This document shows, piece after piece, positions 1 to 8,277 of a stretch of 61,833 nt of DNA (position 1 is its first letter; each line of letters opens with the position of its first letter). Made by a program: the position numbers and the translations under genes. This DNA is from an uncultured Prevotellaceae bacterium (GTDB lineage Bacteria > Bacteroidota > Bacteroidia > Bacteroidales > Bacteroidaceae), in contig ONKY01000062.1 in assembly GCA_900318585.1 (NCBI GenBank), positions 1-61,833 of the forward strand, given 5' to 3'. The notes beneath the pieces are model-generated. The model was not told where the DNA came from. It saw nothing but the letters and a program-made list of their open reading frames with translations, and did no database searches.

Positions 1-303
1 AAACTCAACCAAAGCGGCGACTCGCTCATCTATCTCAGCCCGCACGAATGGAGCGAGATAGAACGCACGCTCAACGCCATCGACAACAACCGCTTTGCCA
101 ACCTCCGTGAGCAGTACCCCGATTTGACGGAAAACGACATCCGCCTGTGTATCCTCACCCGACTCGGCCTGAGCAACCGCACCATCGGCAACATCTACTG
201 CATCACCATCTCTGCCGTCCAGCACCGTAAGCTCAAGCTGAAGAAGGACGTGTTCGGAGAAACCAATCCAGACATCACGCTCGAACAAATACTAAGAAAT
301 TGA
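1..303 (+). CDS. C-terminal end of a LuxR-type HTH transcriptional regulator (5' end outside window)
   Basis: Frame 1 is open from the first base to the TGA at 301-303 and gives 100 residues. The last ~65 residues fit a LuxR/GerE-like helix-turn-helix: LTENDIRLCILTRLGLSN, then RTIGNIYCITISAVQHRKLK. This arrangement matches the C-terminus of Bacteroidales regulators that carry a periplasmic or TPR sensor, one membrane helix and a cytoplasmic HTH. A second member, with the same layout, is at 56478-57509. The sensor part lies outside the window, so the signal is unknown. It is followed after 73 bp by a secreted protein on the same strand, which may be a target or partner (inference). Confidence 0.75.
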   Translation, partial: KLNQSGDSLIYLSPHEWSEIERTLNAIDNNRFANLREQYPDLTENDIRLCILTRLGLSNRTIGNIYCITISAVQHRKLKLKKDVFGETNPDITLEQILRN

Positions 304-357
304 GATAATGAGATAATGAAAAAATGAGATAATGAGATAATGAAAAAATGAGATAAT
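302..357. repeat. Octanucleotide tandem repeat GAGATAAT x7
   Basis: Seven consecutive 8-bp units, five GAGATAAT and two GAAAAAAT at the third and sixth positions, so the higher-order unit is 24 bp. It begins inside the stop codon of the upstream regulator gene and ends about 20 bp before the next start codon, filling the spacer. Confidence 0.9.
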
Positions 358-376
358 ATAAAAAAAAGAGACAGAT

Positions 377-3229
377 ATGAAACGTACATTATTATTTATT
401 GCGTGCGCGCTGGCATCTTTTTCGATGTTAGCACAAGGGGAAGTGAAGGCGATGCCAAACACTTCAGTTGTAACCATGGCTCAGGAAAACAACTACAAGC
501 CGCTGGTTGATGGAAGGACTGTATGGAAATACACCATGCCAACGTTAGGTTCTGCTCCAATTACATTGACGGTGTCCTTGGAGGGTCCTGTTGAATTTGA
601 TGGAAAGACCTGTTACGAAATGGTTATTCTGGATGATAATAATACTAATCAGACTAAAGGTACTTATATCTACGAAGATAACGGATGTGTGTATGTATAT
701 AACTATTGGGACTATAAGCCTTATGAGTGGGCTAAGAGGTTCGACTTCAATTTGAAAGAAGGAGAAAACAATGTACAGTCCATAGAAACTGTTACTGTTT
801 GCGGGGTGTCCTATCGTTGTCTCAATTTTGGAGGAGACTATTGGGTAGAGGGAATAGGTGATTCACGATTGGGAATACTGCCAGTATCATTTTTTACCAC
901 AATGCCTACTTCAGGTAATTCAAATAGTCCGTCCGTTCATCTTTCAGTATATCGTGATAACCAGCTAATATTCACAAACGAAGAATTTCAGACCGCTATA
1001 GCTAATACTCTTCCAGAAACGAGGAAGCCTGTCTATAACACATTTATTGTTGATGGCAAAAAGTGGAACTGCGTCCGATATACGTCAAATCAACCAGAAC
1101 CTCTCAGTTTCTACCTGAAAGGCGACACGTTGATAGGCGGGCAGGAGTGCACGAAGATGTATAGAGACGGAATCTACACTGCCGCTTTCTACGAGGAGAA
1201 AGGTCGAGTTTACGAATACAGGAAGGGTAACGAAACACCCTCATTGCTGTTCGACGACTACCAAAACGTAGGAGATAAGGGAATGTTCTTAGGAAATAAA
1301 CTGGAAGTGATACGCATTGATACGCTTGAGAGCTACAACCACAGTTTCCGGGTCATCTACCTGTTCGATGGCAATAATTACGATTACACGGGGATAACAA
1401 CTATCGTTAGCGGAATAGGGGGTGACATTGACAATCTATTCGGTTCTGCAGGTCTTGTCGGTGGTAGGACCCCTGCTGTGATTTCATGCGAGCAGGATGG
1501 TCAGGAAATCTTCTCTCGAGCCGACATCTTCACTCAAACCTACCAAAAAGGGATAATTGAATGGTTGAGTAATTGGATGATGGAAAGATACATGGCAGAT
1601 CAGCAGCAACAGCCCAAAACTGACGAAGAAGGACATCCTCGTATGCTGGTAGACGGTCGCGTATGGAAGATGATGGAAGTCAAATTAGAATACTCCCCAG
1701 ATAAAGGCATATATAATGACACGATCTTCCATACCATAAAGGTGGAGGGAGGAACCGTATATGCAGGCAAGCAATGTTTCAAAGCATCCTACGAAAATGG
1801 ATCAAGTTCCTATCTATACGAAGAAGGCCCAGACGTCTATCTCTACAGTAGCATAGAGAATGGCTGGCGCAAGGTGTTCGACTTCAATCTGAATGTAGGT
1901 GAAAATGACCCTTTAACGAGCTTTCCCGTAGTATCTGTCGACGAGATTGACGTCAAAGGCATTCAATACCGAAGGTGGACTATTTGGAATAATTATGATA
2001 TCGTTGTCGAAGGTGTGGGAAGCCTCATGGACGGATTACGCTTAAACGAGGGTATCGTACCAACCAACGGGAGTCAAACCTGCCTGTATGCTGTCTACGA
2101 TGGCGACAATTGCATCTTCACGAAGGATGACTTCTATGCCAAGACCGCTACAAATCCTGTCGACAACATACCTTATCGCCCCTTCGTCGAAGATGGAAAA
2201 GTATGGAAAGTAGGAAGCGTCGGCTCGAATCCTGTGCAACTGGTTGACTACTACTACTTCGATGGGGATACCATCATCAACGGAGTTACCTTTAAGCAGA
2301 TGATGCGTCAGCGGTATGTCAGCCCTGATTATCCAGATTATGATATTATGATGCAATATCCATTGCTGAGTTATGTGGGAGCATGGTACGAAGAGGACAA
2401 GAAGGTGTACGTTTACGACGATGCAAACAAAGCGTTCCGGATGATGTATGACTTCTCCCTTGATGACAATGGAACTTTCGTGATAGACGGAAATGATCCG
2501 CCATACGTATTGGGACCGAAGCAGACAGAAGGTATTAAAGGCTTTAAGGGCGTTTATAGAGATGTCATGAGGGGAGAACCCGCTGGTTACAATACCACAT
2601 GGTTGGAAGGTGTTGGAGGTATTGAGGGTCCGATATACAATGTCTATTATGGAAAAGAATATCATGGGGCGTTCCTGATGTCATGTACCGTTGGTGATGA
2701 GGTCATCTACTTTAACGACGAATATGAGGACGGAGCTACCCCTGAGAGCATGGATGCCCGAAAACAACGCATCGACTTCACCCATACCATCAAGACAAAG
2801 CCTAAGACACGGAGTAAGCAAGAAAAGAGCGACGCGGATGCGTCGGGAATGCAATCGCTATATGGTGAATACAACAACGTGAAGTTGGGTATCAATCTCG
2901 ACCCGCTCGACGATGCCTATCTGGTGCGCATTACTGACGAAACGGGCAAGGCCGTGTATGAGAAGAATATCAACGCAGGCAGCATCGTGGGCCTCAACAT
3001 CGACATCTCCTCTTACGCAAAAGGCCGTTACACCGTAACCGTCGAGAATGGTGACGAGTCTTTCACTGGCGAATTCGATACGCAAACGACAGGGGTTAGC
3101 GACGCGTTGCGTCTAAATGATCATGGAAAAAAGAATAATGACAATATCTACAACCTCCAAGGCCAGCGTCTCCGCTCCTTGCAGAAGGGATTGAATATCG
3201 TCAATGGACGAAAGGTGATAGTCAGGTGA
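377..3229 (+). CDS. Large secreted protein with four ~185-residue repeats and a Prevotella-type C-terminal tail
   Basis: 950 residues. Residues 1-19 are a signal peptide (MKRTLLFIACALASFSMLA, then Q). Four homologous modules start near residues 44, 225, 425 and 604. Each opens with VDG(R/K)xxWK and later has a YEExxxVYxY strand followed by a FDFNLxxGEN-like turn. Residues ~836-905 (KLGINLDPLDDAYLVRITDE and onward) resemble DUF3244. The last 30 residues (NLQGQRLRSLQKGLNIVNGRKVIVR region) are the tail common on Prevotella exported proteins. The start at 377 puts the signal peptide first. The biochemical role is unknown; it is likely surface or periplasmic. It lies directly after a membrane HTH regulator and may be controlled by it. 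Confidence 0.85.
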   Translation: MKRTLLFIACALASFSMLAQGEVKAMPNTSVVTMAQENNYKPLVDGRTVWKYTMPTLGSAPITLTVSLEGPVEFDGKTCYEMVILDDNNTNQTKGTYIYEDNGCVYVYNYWDYKPYEWAKRFDFNLKEGENNVQSIETVTVCGVSYRCLNFGGDYWVEGIGDSRLGILPVSFFTTMPTSGNSNSPSVHLSVYRDNQLIFTNEEFQTAIANTLPETRKPVYNTFIVDGKKWNCVRYTSNQPEPLSFYLKGDTLIGGQECTKMYRDGIYTAAFYEEKGRVYEYRKGNETPSLLFDDYQNVGDKGMFLGNKLEVIRIDTLESYNHSFRVIYLFDGNNYDYTGITTIVSGIGGDIDNLFGSAGLVGGRTPAVISCEQDGQEIFSRADIFTQTYQKGIIEWLSNWMMERYMADQQQQPKTDEEGHPRMLVDGRVWKMMEVKLEYSPDKGIYNDTIFHTIKVEGGTVYAGKQCFKASYENGSSSYLYEEGPDVYLYSSIENGWRKVFDFNLNVGENDPLTSFPVVSVDEIDVKGIQYRRWTIWNNYDIVVEGVGSLMDGLRLNEGIVPTNGSQTCLYAVYDGDNCIFTKDDFYAKTATNPVDNIPYRPFVEDGKVWKVGSVGSNPVQLVDYYYFDGDTIINGVTFKQMMRQRYVSPDYPDYDIMMQYPLLSYVGAWYEEDKKVYVYDDANKAFRMMYDFSLDDNGTFVIDGNDPPYVLGPKQTEGIKGFKGVYRDVMRGEPAGYNTTWLEGVGGIEGPIYNVYYGKEYHGAFLMSCTVGDEVIYFNDEYEDGATPESMDARKQRIDFTHTIKTKPKTRSKQEKSDADASGMQSLYGEYNNVKLGINLDPLDDAYLVRITDETGKAVYEKNINAGSIVGLNIDISSYAKGRYTVTVENGDESFTGEFDTQTTGVSDALRLNDHGKKNNDNIYNLQGQRLRSLQKGLNIVNGRKVIVR

Positions 3230-3250
3230 GACCTCTCCAAGTTCTGCCTG

Positions 3251-3376
3251 ATTCTAAACCACCGATTTAGAATCGTAAACCACCGATTTAGAATCGTAAA
3301 CCACCGATTTAGAATCGTAAACCACCGATTTACGACGCTAAACCACTGGTTTACGATTATTCCACCCTGTGGAACA
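3251..3376. repeat. Iteron array of copy A: six 21-bp units
   Basis: Units start at 3251, 3272, 3293, 3314, 3335 and 3356. The first four carry AAACCACCGATTTA; the fifth carries the palindrome AAACCA-C-TGGTTT; the sixth is a different palindrome, TTATTCCAC-CCT-GTGGAACAA, with one mismatch. No spacers separate the units. Confidence 0.9.
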
Positions 3377-3521
3377 AAACTGGAGTACCAACTATCCTTT
3401 GACACGCTGGTTCCCCGTCACGGACTTCCTGTTTTTAGAGACTGGTCAGAAGCACGGTGCATAATCAAACAATATGTCCGTTTCTTACGCGCACGCGTGC
3501 ATAATACATATAAGCTTAATA

Positions 3522-3598
3522 CGAAAATATCCCACCCATCCTACCCATCCTACACCCGCGTTAGGTGTAGGATGGGTAGGATGGGTGGGATGTTTTCG
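3522..3598. repeat. Long perfect hairpin of copy A
   Basis: Arms 3529-3556 and 3564-3591 are 28-bp perfect complements (ATCCCACCCATCCTACCC... and its reverse), with loop CGCGTTA at 3557-3563. The stem extends outward through CGAAAAT/GTTTTCG to 35 bp with one G-T pair. One arm is G-rich (GGATGGGTAGGATGGGTGGG). Confidence 0.95.
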
Positions 3599-3708
3599 GA
3601 TTTGTCTTCAACTATGCGCGCATACGCGCGCGCGAATGAGACAAATAGAAAAGTAACAAAGTATTCCTCAAAAAAATGGAAAAGGGGGATTAATTCAGAA
3701 AAATGTCG

Positions 3709-3716
3709 TAACTTTG
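3709..3716 (+). promoter_or_regulatory. Probable -7 box (TAACTTTG) for the AEC transporter
   Basis: Matches the Bacteroidetes TAnnTTTG -7 consensus 22 bp before the start codon at 3739. No clear -33 TTTG is seen at the expected distance. It lies 52 bp beyond the end of repeat copy A. Confidence 0.45.
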
Positions 3717-3738
3717 CACTGAAATTGCAAAGGAACGG

Positions 3739-4650
3739 ATGTTTGAAGTAATGATGACGCTCTTTGCCATTGTCATCGTAGGTTACGTGGCAGGTAGGCT
3801 GGGCTATATGGGTGGCGAGTTCGACAAACGGCTGTCGAGCCTCGTCATCAACATCACTTGCCCGGCGCTCATCCTGTCGTCGGCCATGACGGGCGACCTG
3901 CCTGACCGCCGGCTCATCCTCCCCTTGCTGGTCATCAGCTTCATTACGTATATCATCCTTACTGGCATAGCATTTTTTCTGCCCCGTTATCTGACGAAGA
4001 AGAGGGATGAAGAGGGGATTGTAGGCTTTGCGCTGATGTTCGGCAACGTCGGTTTTATGGGCTATCCGGTGGTCGCCTCTATCTTCGGCTACCAGGCGGT
4101 GTTCTATGCCGCCGTGCTGAATGTGGTCAACACATTGGCCGTGTTCACCGTCGGCACCATCCTGATAGTCGGCAAGTTAGATGACGGGAAGCGGTTTCAG
4201 AAGAAGGTGCTCTACAGCACGCCGATGCTCTCGGCATATCTTGCTATGCTGATTGTAGCCCTCGGCATTGACAACATCCCGGGCGTCGTCAGCCAGCCGC
4301 TCACCATGATTGGCAACATCACCGTTCCTGCTGCCCTGCTCATCATCGGTTCGTCGATGTCGCAGCTCTCCCTGCGCACGATGCTGGGCAACCGGACGGT
4401 CTACTCCGCCACCCTCTTCCGTCTGATACTCATTCCCCTCGGTCTCTTTTTCCTGTTCCCCATACTTGGCTTCGACCCGTATGTGGTCAACATCAACACG
4501 GTGGTCATTGCCATGCCCGTAGCTACTTACGGCACCATCCTCTGTCTGAAATACAACCGCGACACCACGCTCATTACGGAGGTTACGCTCATCACCACCA
4601 TCCTCTCCATGATTACGCTCCCCTTGCTCACGCTATTGTTTTCCAAATGA
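3739..4650 (+). CDS. AEC (auxin efflux carrier) family transporter
   Basis: 303 residues, almost entirely hydrophobic, with about ten membrane segments in two five-helix halves, as in the AEC/Mem_trans family (usual length 300-320). The start FEVMMTLFAIVIVGYVAGRL and the central VINITCPALILSSAM stretch are typical of the family. AEC proteins export or take up small organic anions; the substrate here cannot be read from sequence. The gene stands alone between repeat copy A and a terminator. The start is supported by the TAACTTTG box at 3709-3716. Confidence 0.85.
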   Translation: MFEVMMTLFAIVIVGYVAGRLGYMGGEFDKRLSSLVINITCPALILSSAMTGDLPDRRLILPLLVISFITYIILTGIAFFLPRYLTKKRDEEGIVGFALMFGNVGFMGYPVVASIFGYQAVFYAAVLNVVNTLAVFTVGTILIVGKLDDGKRFQKKVLYSTPMLSAYLAMLIVALGIDNIPGVVSQPLTMIGNITVPAALLIIGSSMSQLSLRTMLGNRTVYSATLFRLILIPLGLFFLFPILGFDPYVVNINTVVIAMPVATYGTILCLKYNRDTTLITEVTLITTILSMITLPLLTLLFSK

Positions 4651-4661
4651 CGCACAAAAAG

Positions 4662-4715
4662 GCCCGCCGCTACCAAAGCGACGGGCAGTGTTGTTATCCT
4701 TTCGTTTCTTTTTCC
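4662..4715 (+). terminator. Rho-independent-like terminator after the AEC transporter
   Basis: Stem GCCCGCCGCT (4662-4671) with AGCGACGGGC (4677-4686), one G-T pair, 5-base loop. A T-rich stretch follows (TTTCGTTTCTTTTTCC). An A-run precedes the stem, so it could work on both strands; the minus-strand gene that ends at 4830 lies to its right. Confidence 0.65.
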
Positions 4716-4793
4716 TTCTAATACTAACCGAAGTAGGCTCGCTAGCCTGAAAAACACTATGTTAACCTAAATCACTATGATATTCCTTTGTTT

Positions 4794-4828
4794 AATTCGT
4801 AATTCATAATTCGTAATTCGTAATTAGA
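4794..4828. repeat. Heptanucleotide repeat AATTCGT/AATTCAT
   Basis: Four 7-bp units (AATTCGT, AATTCAT, AATTCGT, AATTCGT) and a degenerate fifth. It ends next to the stop codon of the minus-strand gene at 4830. It belongs to the same sequence group as the arrays at 22059-22205 and 46361-46440. Confidence 0.85.
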
Positions 4829-4829
4829 A

Positions 4830-5393
4830 TTACTGCTCCCTGTTCCTGGGACGCTCACCACGCTGGCCGTCTCTCATGCGGGGACGCTGGCGCTCGCTGT
4901 CAGCCTTGTAGGCTTTGTACTGCTCAGGGGTGAAGATCTTCTGCAACTCTGCATCATACTCCTTCGAGGCAGCCTCCTGCTGCTTGCGACGCTCCTCGAA
5001 CTGAGCCCGCTGCTCCTCGGTGAGCTGCGGCCGCTGGCCGTCTCTCATGCGGGGACGCTCCCTGGTGTCGCCGCCGAAGCCGCCGCCGAAGTTACCACCG
5101 CCGCGCTGTCCGCCTCCAAAGCCAGGACCGCGCTGTCCACCGCCGGGGCCGCCTCTGAAGCCTCTCATCATGGGCAATTTATCTGCATATTTTGTGTTGG
5201 TGGCAAGGAGCTGCTTTGCCTGCTCTTCGTTCAGGCCGTATTTCTTTACTGCGTCATCCGTACGCTGCTTAATCATTTCCGTTCTGTCGAACTGACGAGG
5301 TGCCCCTTGCTGAGGCTGGGGTTGGTTAACTTCCTGAGCCGTTGCACTGGCCGTTATCATCATGGCTGCTATAGCCACTATCATCTTTTTCAT
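4830..5393 (-). CDS. DUF4890-like secreted Gly/Arg/Gln-rich protein
   Basis: 187 residues. Signal peptide MKKMIVAIAAMMITASATAQ, then a helical segment with QFDRTEMIKQRTDDAVKKYG, a Gly-rich middle (GGGQRGPGFGGGQRGGGNFG, residues ~84-108), then LTEEQRAQFEERRKQQEAAS and IFTPEQYKAYKADSERQRPR. LT-EEQ and FTPEQ motifs are seen in Spy/CpxP-like periplasmic chaperone families and in DUF4890 proteins of Prevotella. The motif RPRMRDGQR occurs twice, around residues 113 and 171, from repeated DNA. Likely periplasmic; function unproven. Confidence 0.75.
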   Translation of the reverse strand: MKKMIVAIAAMMITASATAQEVNQPQPQQGAPRQFDRTEMIKQRTDDAVKKYGLNEEQAKQLLATNTKYADKLPMMRGFRGGPGGGQRGPGFGGGQRGGGNFGGGFGGDTRERPRMRDGQRPQLTEEQRAQFEERRKQQEAASKEYDAELQKIFTPEQYKAYKADSERQRPRMRDGQRGERPRNREQ

Positions 5394-5513
5394 AATTACA
5401 ATAATTTAATAGTTTTTACTTTCAGATTTGTTCTTGTTTTTAGTTGCAACTGATAATCTGACGCAAAAACACGATAAAAGTTTAACGATGTCGTAAAAAT
5501 TTCACGTTTTCTG

Positions 5514-5544
5514 TTTGCTTTTCTCTCAACTTTTCGTAACTTTG
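5514..5544 (+). promoter_or_regulatory. Promoter of the DUF4230 pair
   Basis: TTTG at 5514-5517, 19 bp spacer, TAACTTTG at 5537-5544: a full match to the Bacteroidetes -33/-7 consensus. Transcription would begin near 5551, which excludes any start codon upstream and supports the ATG at 5566. Confidence 0.85.
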
Positions 5545-5565
5545 CCAACAAAAAGGTATCGGAAG

Positions 5566-6246
5566 ATGAGAAAGTATGTTGTTTTCATGCTGCTTGCCGC
5601 CATGACGGCGGGAGGATGTACCGGCGACGGCGAAAGCAGCGGGGAGGAGCCGCGCTACCAGAGCATTGACACCCTGCCCATGCTCGTCATGCAGATACAG
5701 AAGTGCTCGCGGCTCTACACCACGGAGTACCGTATCCACAAAATTGTGACCCACGACGACGTGCTCCAGCTGAAAGGAAGCGTACTGAAGCAGGACATCA
5801 GCATCCGTATGCCGATGGGCGAGCGAAAGATTGCCATCCCCATGGATGCCACGGTGAAAGCCTTCATTGACTTCTCTCAGTTCTCTGAGAAAAACGTGGA
5901 GCGCAACGGCGACAAGATCACGTTGCTGCTGCCCGACCCGAAAATCGTGCTCACCAGCTCGAAGATTGACCAGAAGTCCATCAAGCAGTTCGTAGGACTG
6001 ACGCGTGCCCGTTTCAGCGACGAGGAGATGTCGCACTACGAGCAGCAGGGACGGGAAGCCATCATCCAAAGCGCGGAGAAGATGGGCATTGTCGAGACGG
6101 CGCGTGCCAGCGCTGCCCGGACGCTCATCCCCATGCTGGAACAGATGGGCTACCGGGAGCAGGACATCACCATCGCGTTCCGTAAGAACCTGTCACAGAA
6201 CAGTTTCCGTTCACTATTGGATTTTTCAACCATTGAGAAGAAATGA
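5566..6246 (+). CDS. DUF4230 lipoprotein
   Basis: 226 residues from the ATG at 5566. MRKYVVFMLLAAMTAGGCTG is a lipoprotein signal with a Cys at residue 18. The mature part (SIDTLPMLVMQIQKCSRLYT, ...VKAFIDFSQFSEKNVERNGD) fits DUF4230. The next gene, which overlaps by 4 bp (ATGA), is a second DUF4230 protein anchored by a membrane helix, so the two probably act as a pair at the cell envelope. A longer reading from 5515 would start inside the promoter and is rejected. Confidence 0.8.
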   Translation: MRKYVVFMLLAAMTAGGCTGDGESSGEEPRYQSIDTLPMLVMQIQKCSRLYTTEYRIHKIVTHDDVLQLKGSVLKQDISIRMPMGERKIAIPMDATVKAFIDFSQFSEKNVERNGDKITLLLPDPKIVLTSSKIDQKSIKQFVGLTRARFSDEEMSHYEQQGREAIIQSAEKMGIVETARASAARTLIPMLEQMGYREQDITIAFRKNLSQNSFRSLLDFSTIEKK

Positions 6247-6860
6247 ACACCAAGGATAAACTCAAACTTAAGCAGCTGGCCTTGTCCAGCAAGCGACTCA
6301 CGGTGACGGCTCTGACCATCGTGGCGTTCCTCTTCGTGTTCTACTGGCTGTTCTTCGTCAAGAAGGACAACAGCATCGGCCTCGACGTAAACCGCGACAT
6401 CAACGTAACGCCGGAACAGATACAGAGCATCCGCGACATCGGTGAGTGGGAATTTCTGGCTATCAGCAACGAGGAGTTGGTGGACACCGTGCGAAAGGGG
6501 CTGCTGTCGAACGACGAGCTGGTGCGCATCTACTACGGCACCCTGCGCCTCGGCATCAACATGCACCTGGCCGCCCCGCGCTGGCTACAGGCGAAAGACG
6601 ACAGTGTTACCGTCACCCTACCCAGAATCGGGCTGCTCGACCGCGACTTCATCGACGAGGCACGCACCCGCTCGTTCTATGAGTCAGGCCGATGGACACC
6701 AGCCGACCGCGAGAAGCTGTACCATAAGGCCTATCGCCAAATGCTGAGCCACAGCCTGACGCAAGAGAACCTGCAAACCGCCCGCGAGAACGCGGAGGAG
6801 CAGTTCCGGCAGATGATGAAGGGATTAGGTTTTAAGCATATAGTGATTAGGTTTGAGTGA
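6243..6860 (+). CDS. DUF4230 membrane protein
   Basis: 205 residues. A single membrane helix at ~20-40 (VTALTIVAFLFVFYWLFFV) is followed by a periplasmic DUF4230 domain (INVTPEQIQSIRDIGEWEFL; DELVRIYYGTLRLGINM; VTVTLPRIGLLDRDFID). The C-terminal helix LTQENLQTARENAEEQFRQM parallels the end of the preceding lipoprotein, so the pair looks like an old duplication. Translationally coupled to it (4-bp overlap). Confidence 0.8.
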   Translation: MNTKDKLKLKQLALSSKRLTVTALTIVAFLFVFYWLFFVKKDNSIGLDVNRDINVTPEQIQSIRDIGEWEFLAISNEELVDTVRKGLLSNDELVRIYYGTLRLGINMHLAAPRWLQAKDDSVTVTLPRIGLLDRDFIDEARTRSFYESGRWTPADREKLYHKAYRQMLSHSLTQENLQTARENAEEQFRQMMKGLGFKHIVIRFE

Positions 6861-6876
6861 TAAGTGATGAGCGATG
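6856..6876. repeat. Three heptamers AGTGATA/AGTGATG/AGCGATG bridging stop and start codons
   Basis: Three 7-bp units run from the stop codon of the DUF4230 gene (6858-6860) to the start codon of the next gene (6874-6876), so the ATG is the end of the third unit. Confidence 0.6.
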
Positions 6877-8277
6877 AACCAACTGAACGACTTCCTAACT
6901 GAACTGAGCGGCTGGCTATGGGGATGGCCGATGATTATCCTGCTGTTGGGTACTCATGTCTACCTGACCGTCCGCCTGCGTTTCCCGCAGCGTCATATTT
7001 TCAAGGCCATCCGTCTGTCCGTCAGGCCGGACGCCGGTGCAACGGGCGACGTGTCCCAGTTCGGCTCGTTAGCCACCGCCCTGGCTGCCACCATCGGTAC
7101 TGGCAACATTGTGGGCGTGGGCACCGCCGTAGCCCTCGGTGGCCCGGGCGCCGTGCTGTGGTGCTGGCTGACGGGCGTGTTCGGCATCTCGACGAAATAC
7201 GCCGAGGGTCTGCTGGCCATCAAGTACCGCGTAAAAACGTCGGACGGCCGTATGCTCGGCGGTCCGATGTATGCGCTGGAGCGCGGCTTAGGCTGGAAAT
7301 GGCTGGCCGTGCTGTTCGCCCTGTTTACCGCCGTGGCCTCCTTTGGCATCGGCAACACGGTGCAGGCCAACGCCATCGCCACCGTGACCAACGAGACATA
7401 TAGCGTATCGCCCTACATGACGGGCTTGGCCGTCAGCCTCTTAGCTGCGGCCGTCATCCTGGGCGGTGTAAAAAGCATTGCCCGTGTGTGTGCTGCGCTG
7501 GTGCCGTTCATGGCACTGCTCTATGTCATGGGTTGTATCTATATCCTTATCGTAAACGCCGACTACCTATGGCCTTCGATACAGCTCATCGTGGAGTCGG
7601 CCTTCTCGCCGCAGTCGGCTGGCGGCGGCTTCGTCGGCGCGACGGTCATGATGGCTGCACGCTATGGCATTGCCCGCGGCCTGTTCTCCAACGAGTCGGG
7701 CATGGGATCGGCGCCCATCGTAGCCGCCGCTGCCCAGACGCGCAACCCCGTGCGCCAGGCCCTCGTATCGTCGAGCGGCACGTTCTGGGACACCGTCGTC
7801 ATCTGTGCTCTCACCGGCCTGGTCATCGTGAGCAGCGTGCTGGCCTATCCTGACATCTCCTTCGACAACGGTGCCACCCTCACCCGCGCCGCCTTTGCCA
7901 AAATCCCCATGGTGGGTGCCCCGCTGCTGACGTTCGGCCTGCTGACATTTGCCTTCAGCACGATCCTCGGCTGGAGCTACTACGGCGAGCGGGCAGTGGA
8001 ATACCTGCGCGGCCAAAGCTGGGTGCGACTCTACCGTGTGCTCTACATCATAGCCATCTTTGTGGGTAGTGTCATGAACCTGGCCGTGGTGTGGAACCTG
8101 GCCGACTGTATGAATGCGCTCATGGCCATTCCCAACCTTCTGTCACTGCTGCTGTTGAGTGGCATCATCGTTCACGAGACTCGGAAGTACCTGTGGAGAA
8201 ACCAGTTAGATAAGGAGATGGAGGATTTAGGAGCAAGAGGCAAGGTGCAAGAGATGAGAGATGAGGAATTGGCTTAA
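6874..8277 (+). CDS. AGCS family sodium/alanine symporter
   Basis: 467 residues, about eleven membrane segments. The family signature is clear: SLATALAATIGTGNIVGVGT (residues ~65-84), GISTKYAEGLLAIKYR (~104-118) and NESGMGSAPIVAAAAQTRNP (~273). AGCS proteins import alanine or glycine with Na+. The last residues ([20 protein letters not shown]) are a charged cytoplasmic tail. The following gene starts 17 bp before this one ends, so the two are co-translated. Confidence 0.92.
   Translation: MNQLNDFLTELSGWLWGWPMIILLLGTHVYLTVRLRFPQRHIFKAIRLSVRPDAGATGDVSQFGSLATALAATIGTGNIVGVGTAVALGGPGAVLWCWLTGVFGISTKYAEGLLAIKYRVKTSDGRMLGGPMYALERGLGWKWLAVLFALFTAVASFGIGNTVQANAIATVTNETYSVSPYMTGLAVSLLAAAVILGGVKSIARVCAALVPFMALLYVMGCIYILIVNADYLWPSIQLIVESAFSPQSAGGGFVGATVMMAARYGIARGLFSNESGMGSAPIVAAAAQTRNPVRQALVSSSGTFWDTVVICALTGLVIVSSVLAYPDISFDNGATLTRAAFAKIPMVGAPLLTFGLLTFAFSTILGWSYYGERAVEYLRGQSWVRLYRVLYIIAIFVGSVMNLAVVWNLADCMNALMAIPNLLSLLLLSGIIVHETRKYLWRNQLDKEMEDLGARGKVQEMRDEELA

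Larger units (their letters stand above)
3251..3657 (+). repeat. Three-copy intergenic element, copy A
   Basis: First of three copies of a ~410-bp composite non-coding element (others at 29022-29441, inverted, and 52339-52745). Left to right: six 21-bp iterons (3251-3376), a ~145-bp conserved segment with GTCACGGACTTCCTGTTTTT and GGTCAGAAGCACGGTGCATA, an alternating GC tract (ACGCGCACGCGTGCAT), a long hairpin (3522-3598), a second alternating tract (GCGCGCATACGCGCGCGCG) and a 20-bp end GAGACAAATAGAAAAGTAAC. It fills the space between two plus-strand genes. No plausible gene: the longest reading frame runs through the palindrome. Confidence 0.9.

Noticed and set aside
3251-3376. Iteron arrays as a CRISPR
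   Set aside because: Units are contiguous 21-bp repeats without unique spacers, and no cas genes are present.
3474-3656. Short plus-strand frames reading through the long palindrome of element A (and the matching ones at 52562-52744)
   Set aside because: They translate the repeat arms and alternating GC tracts; the product is low-complexity and the reading frame is not maintained in copy B.
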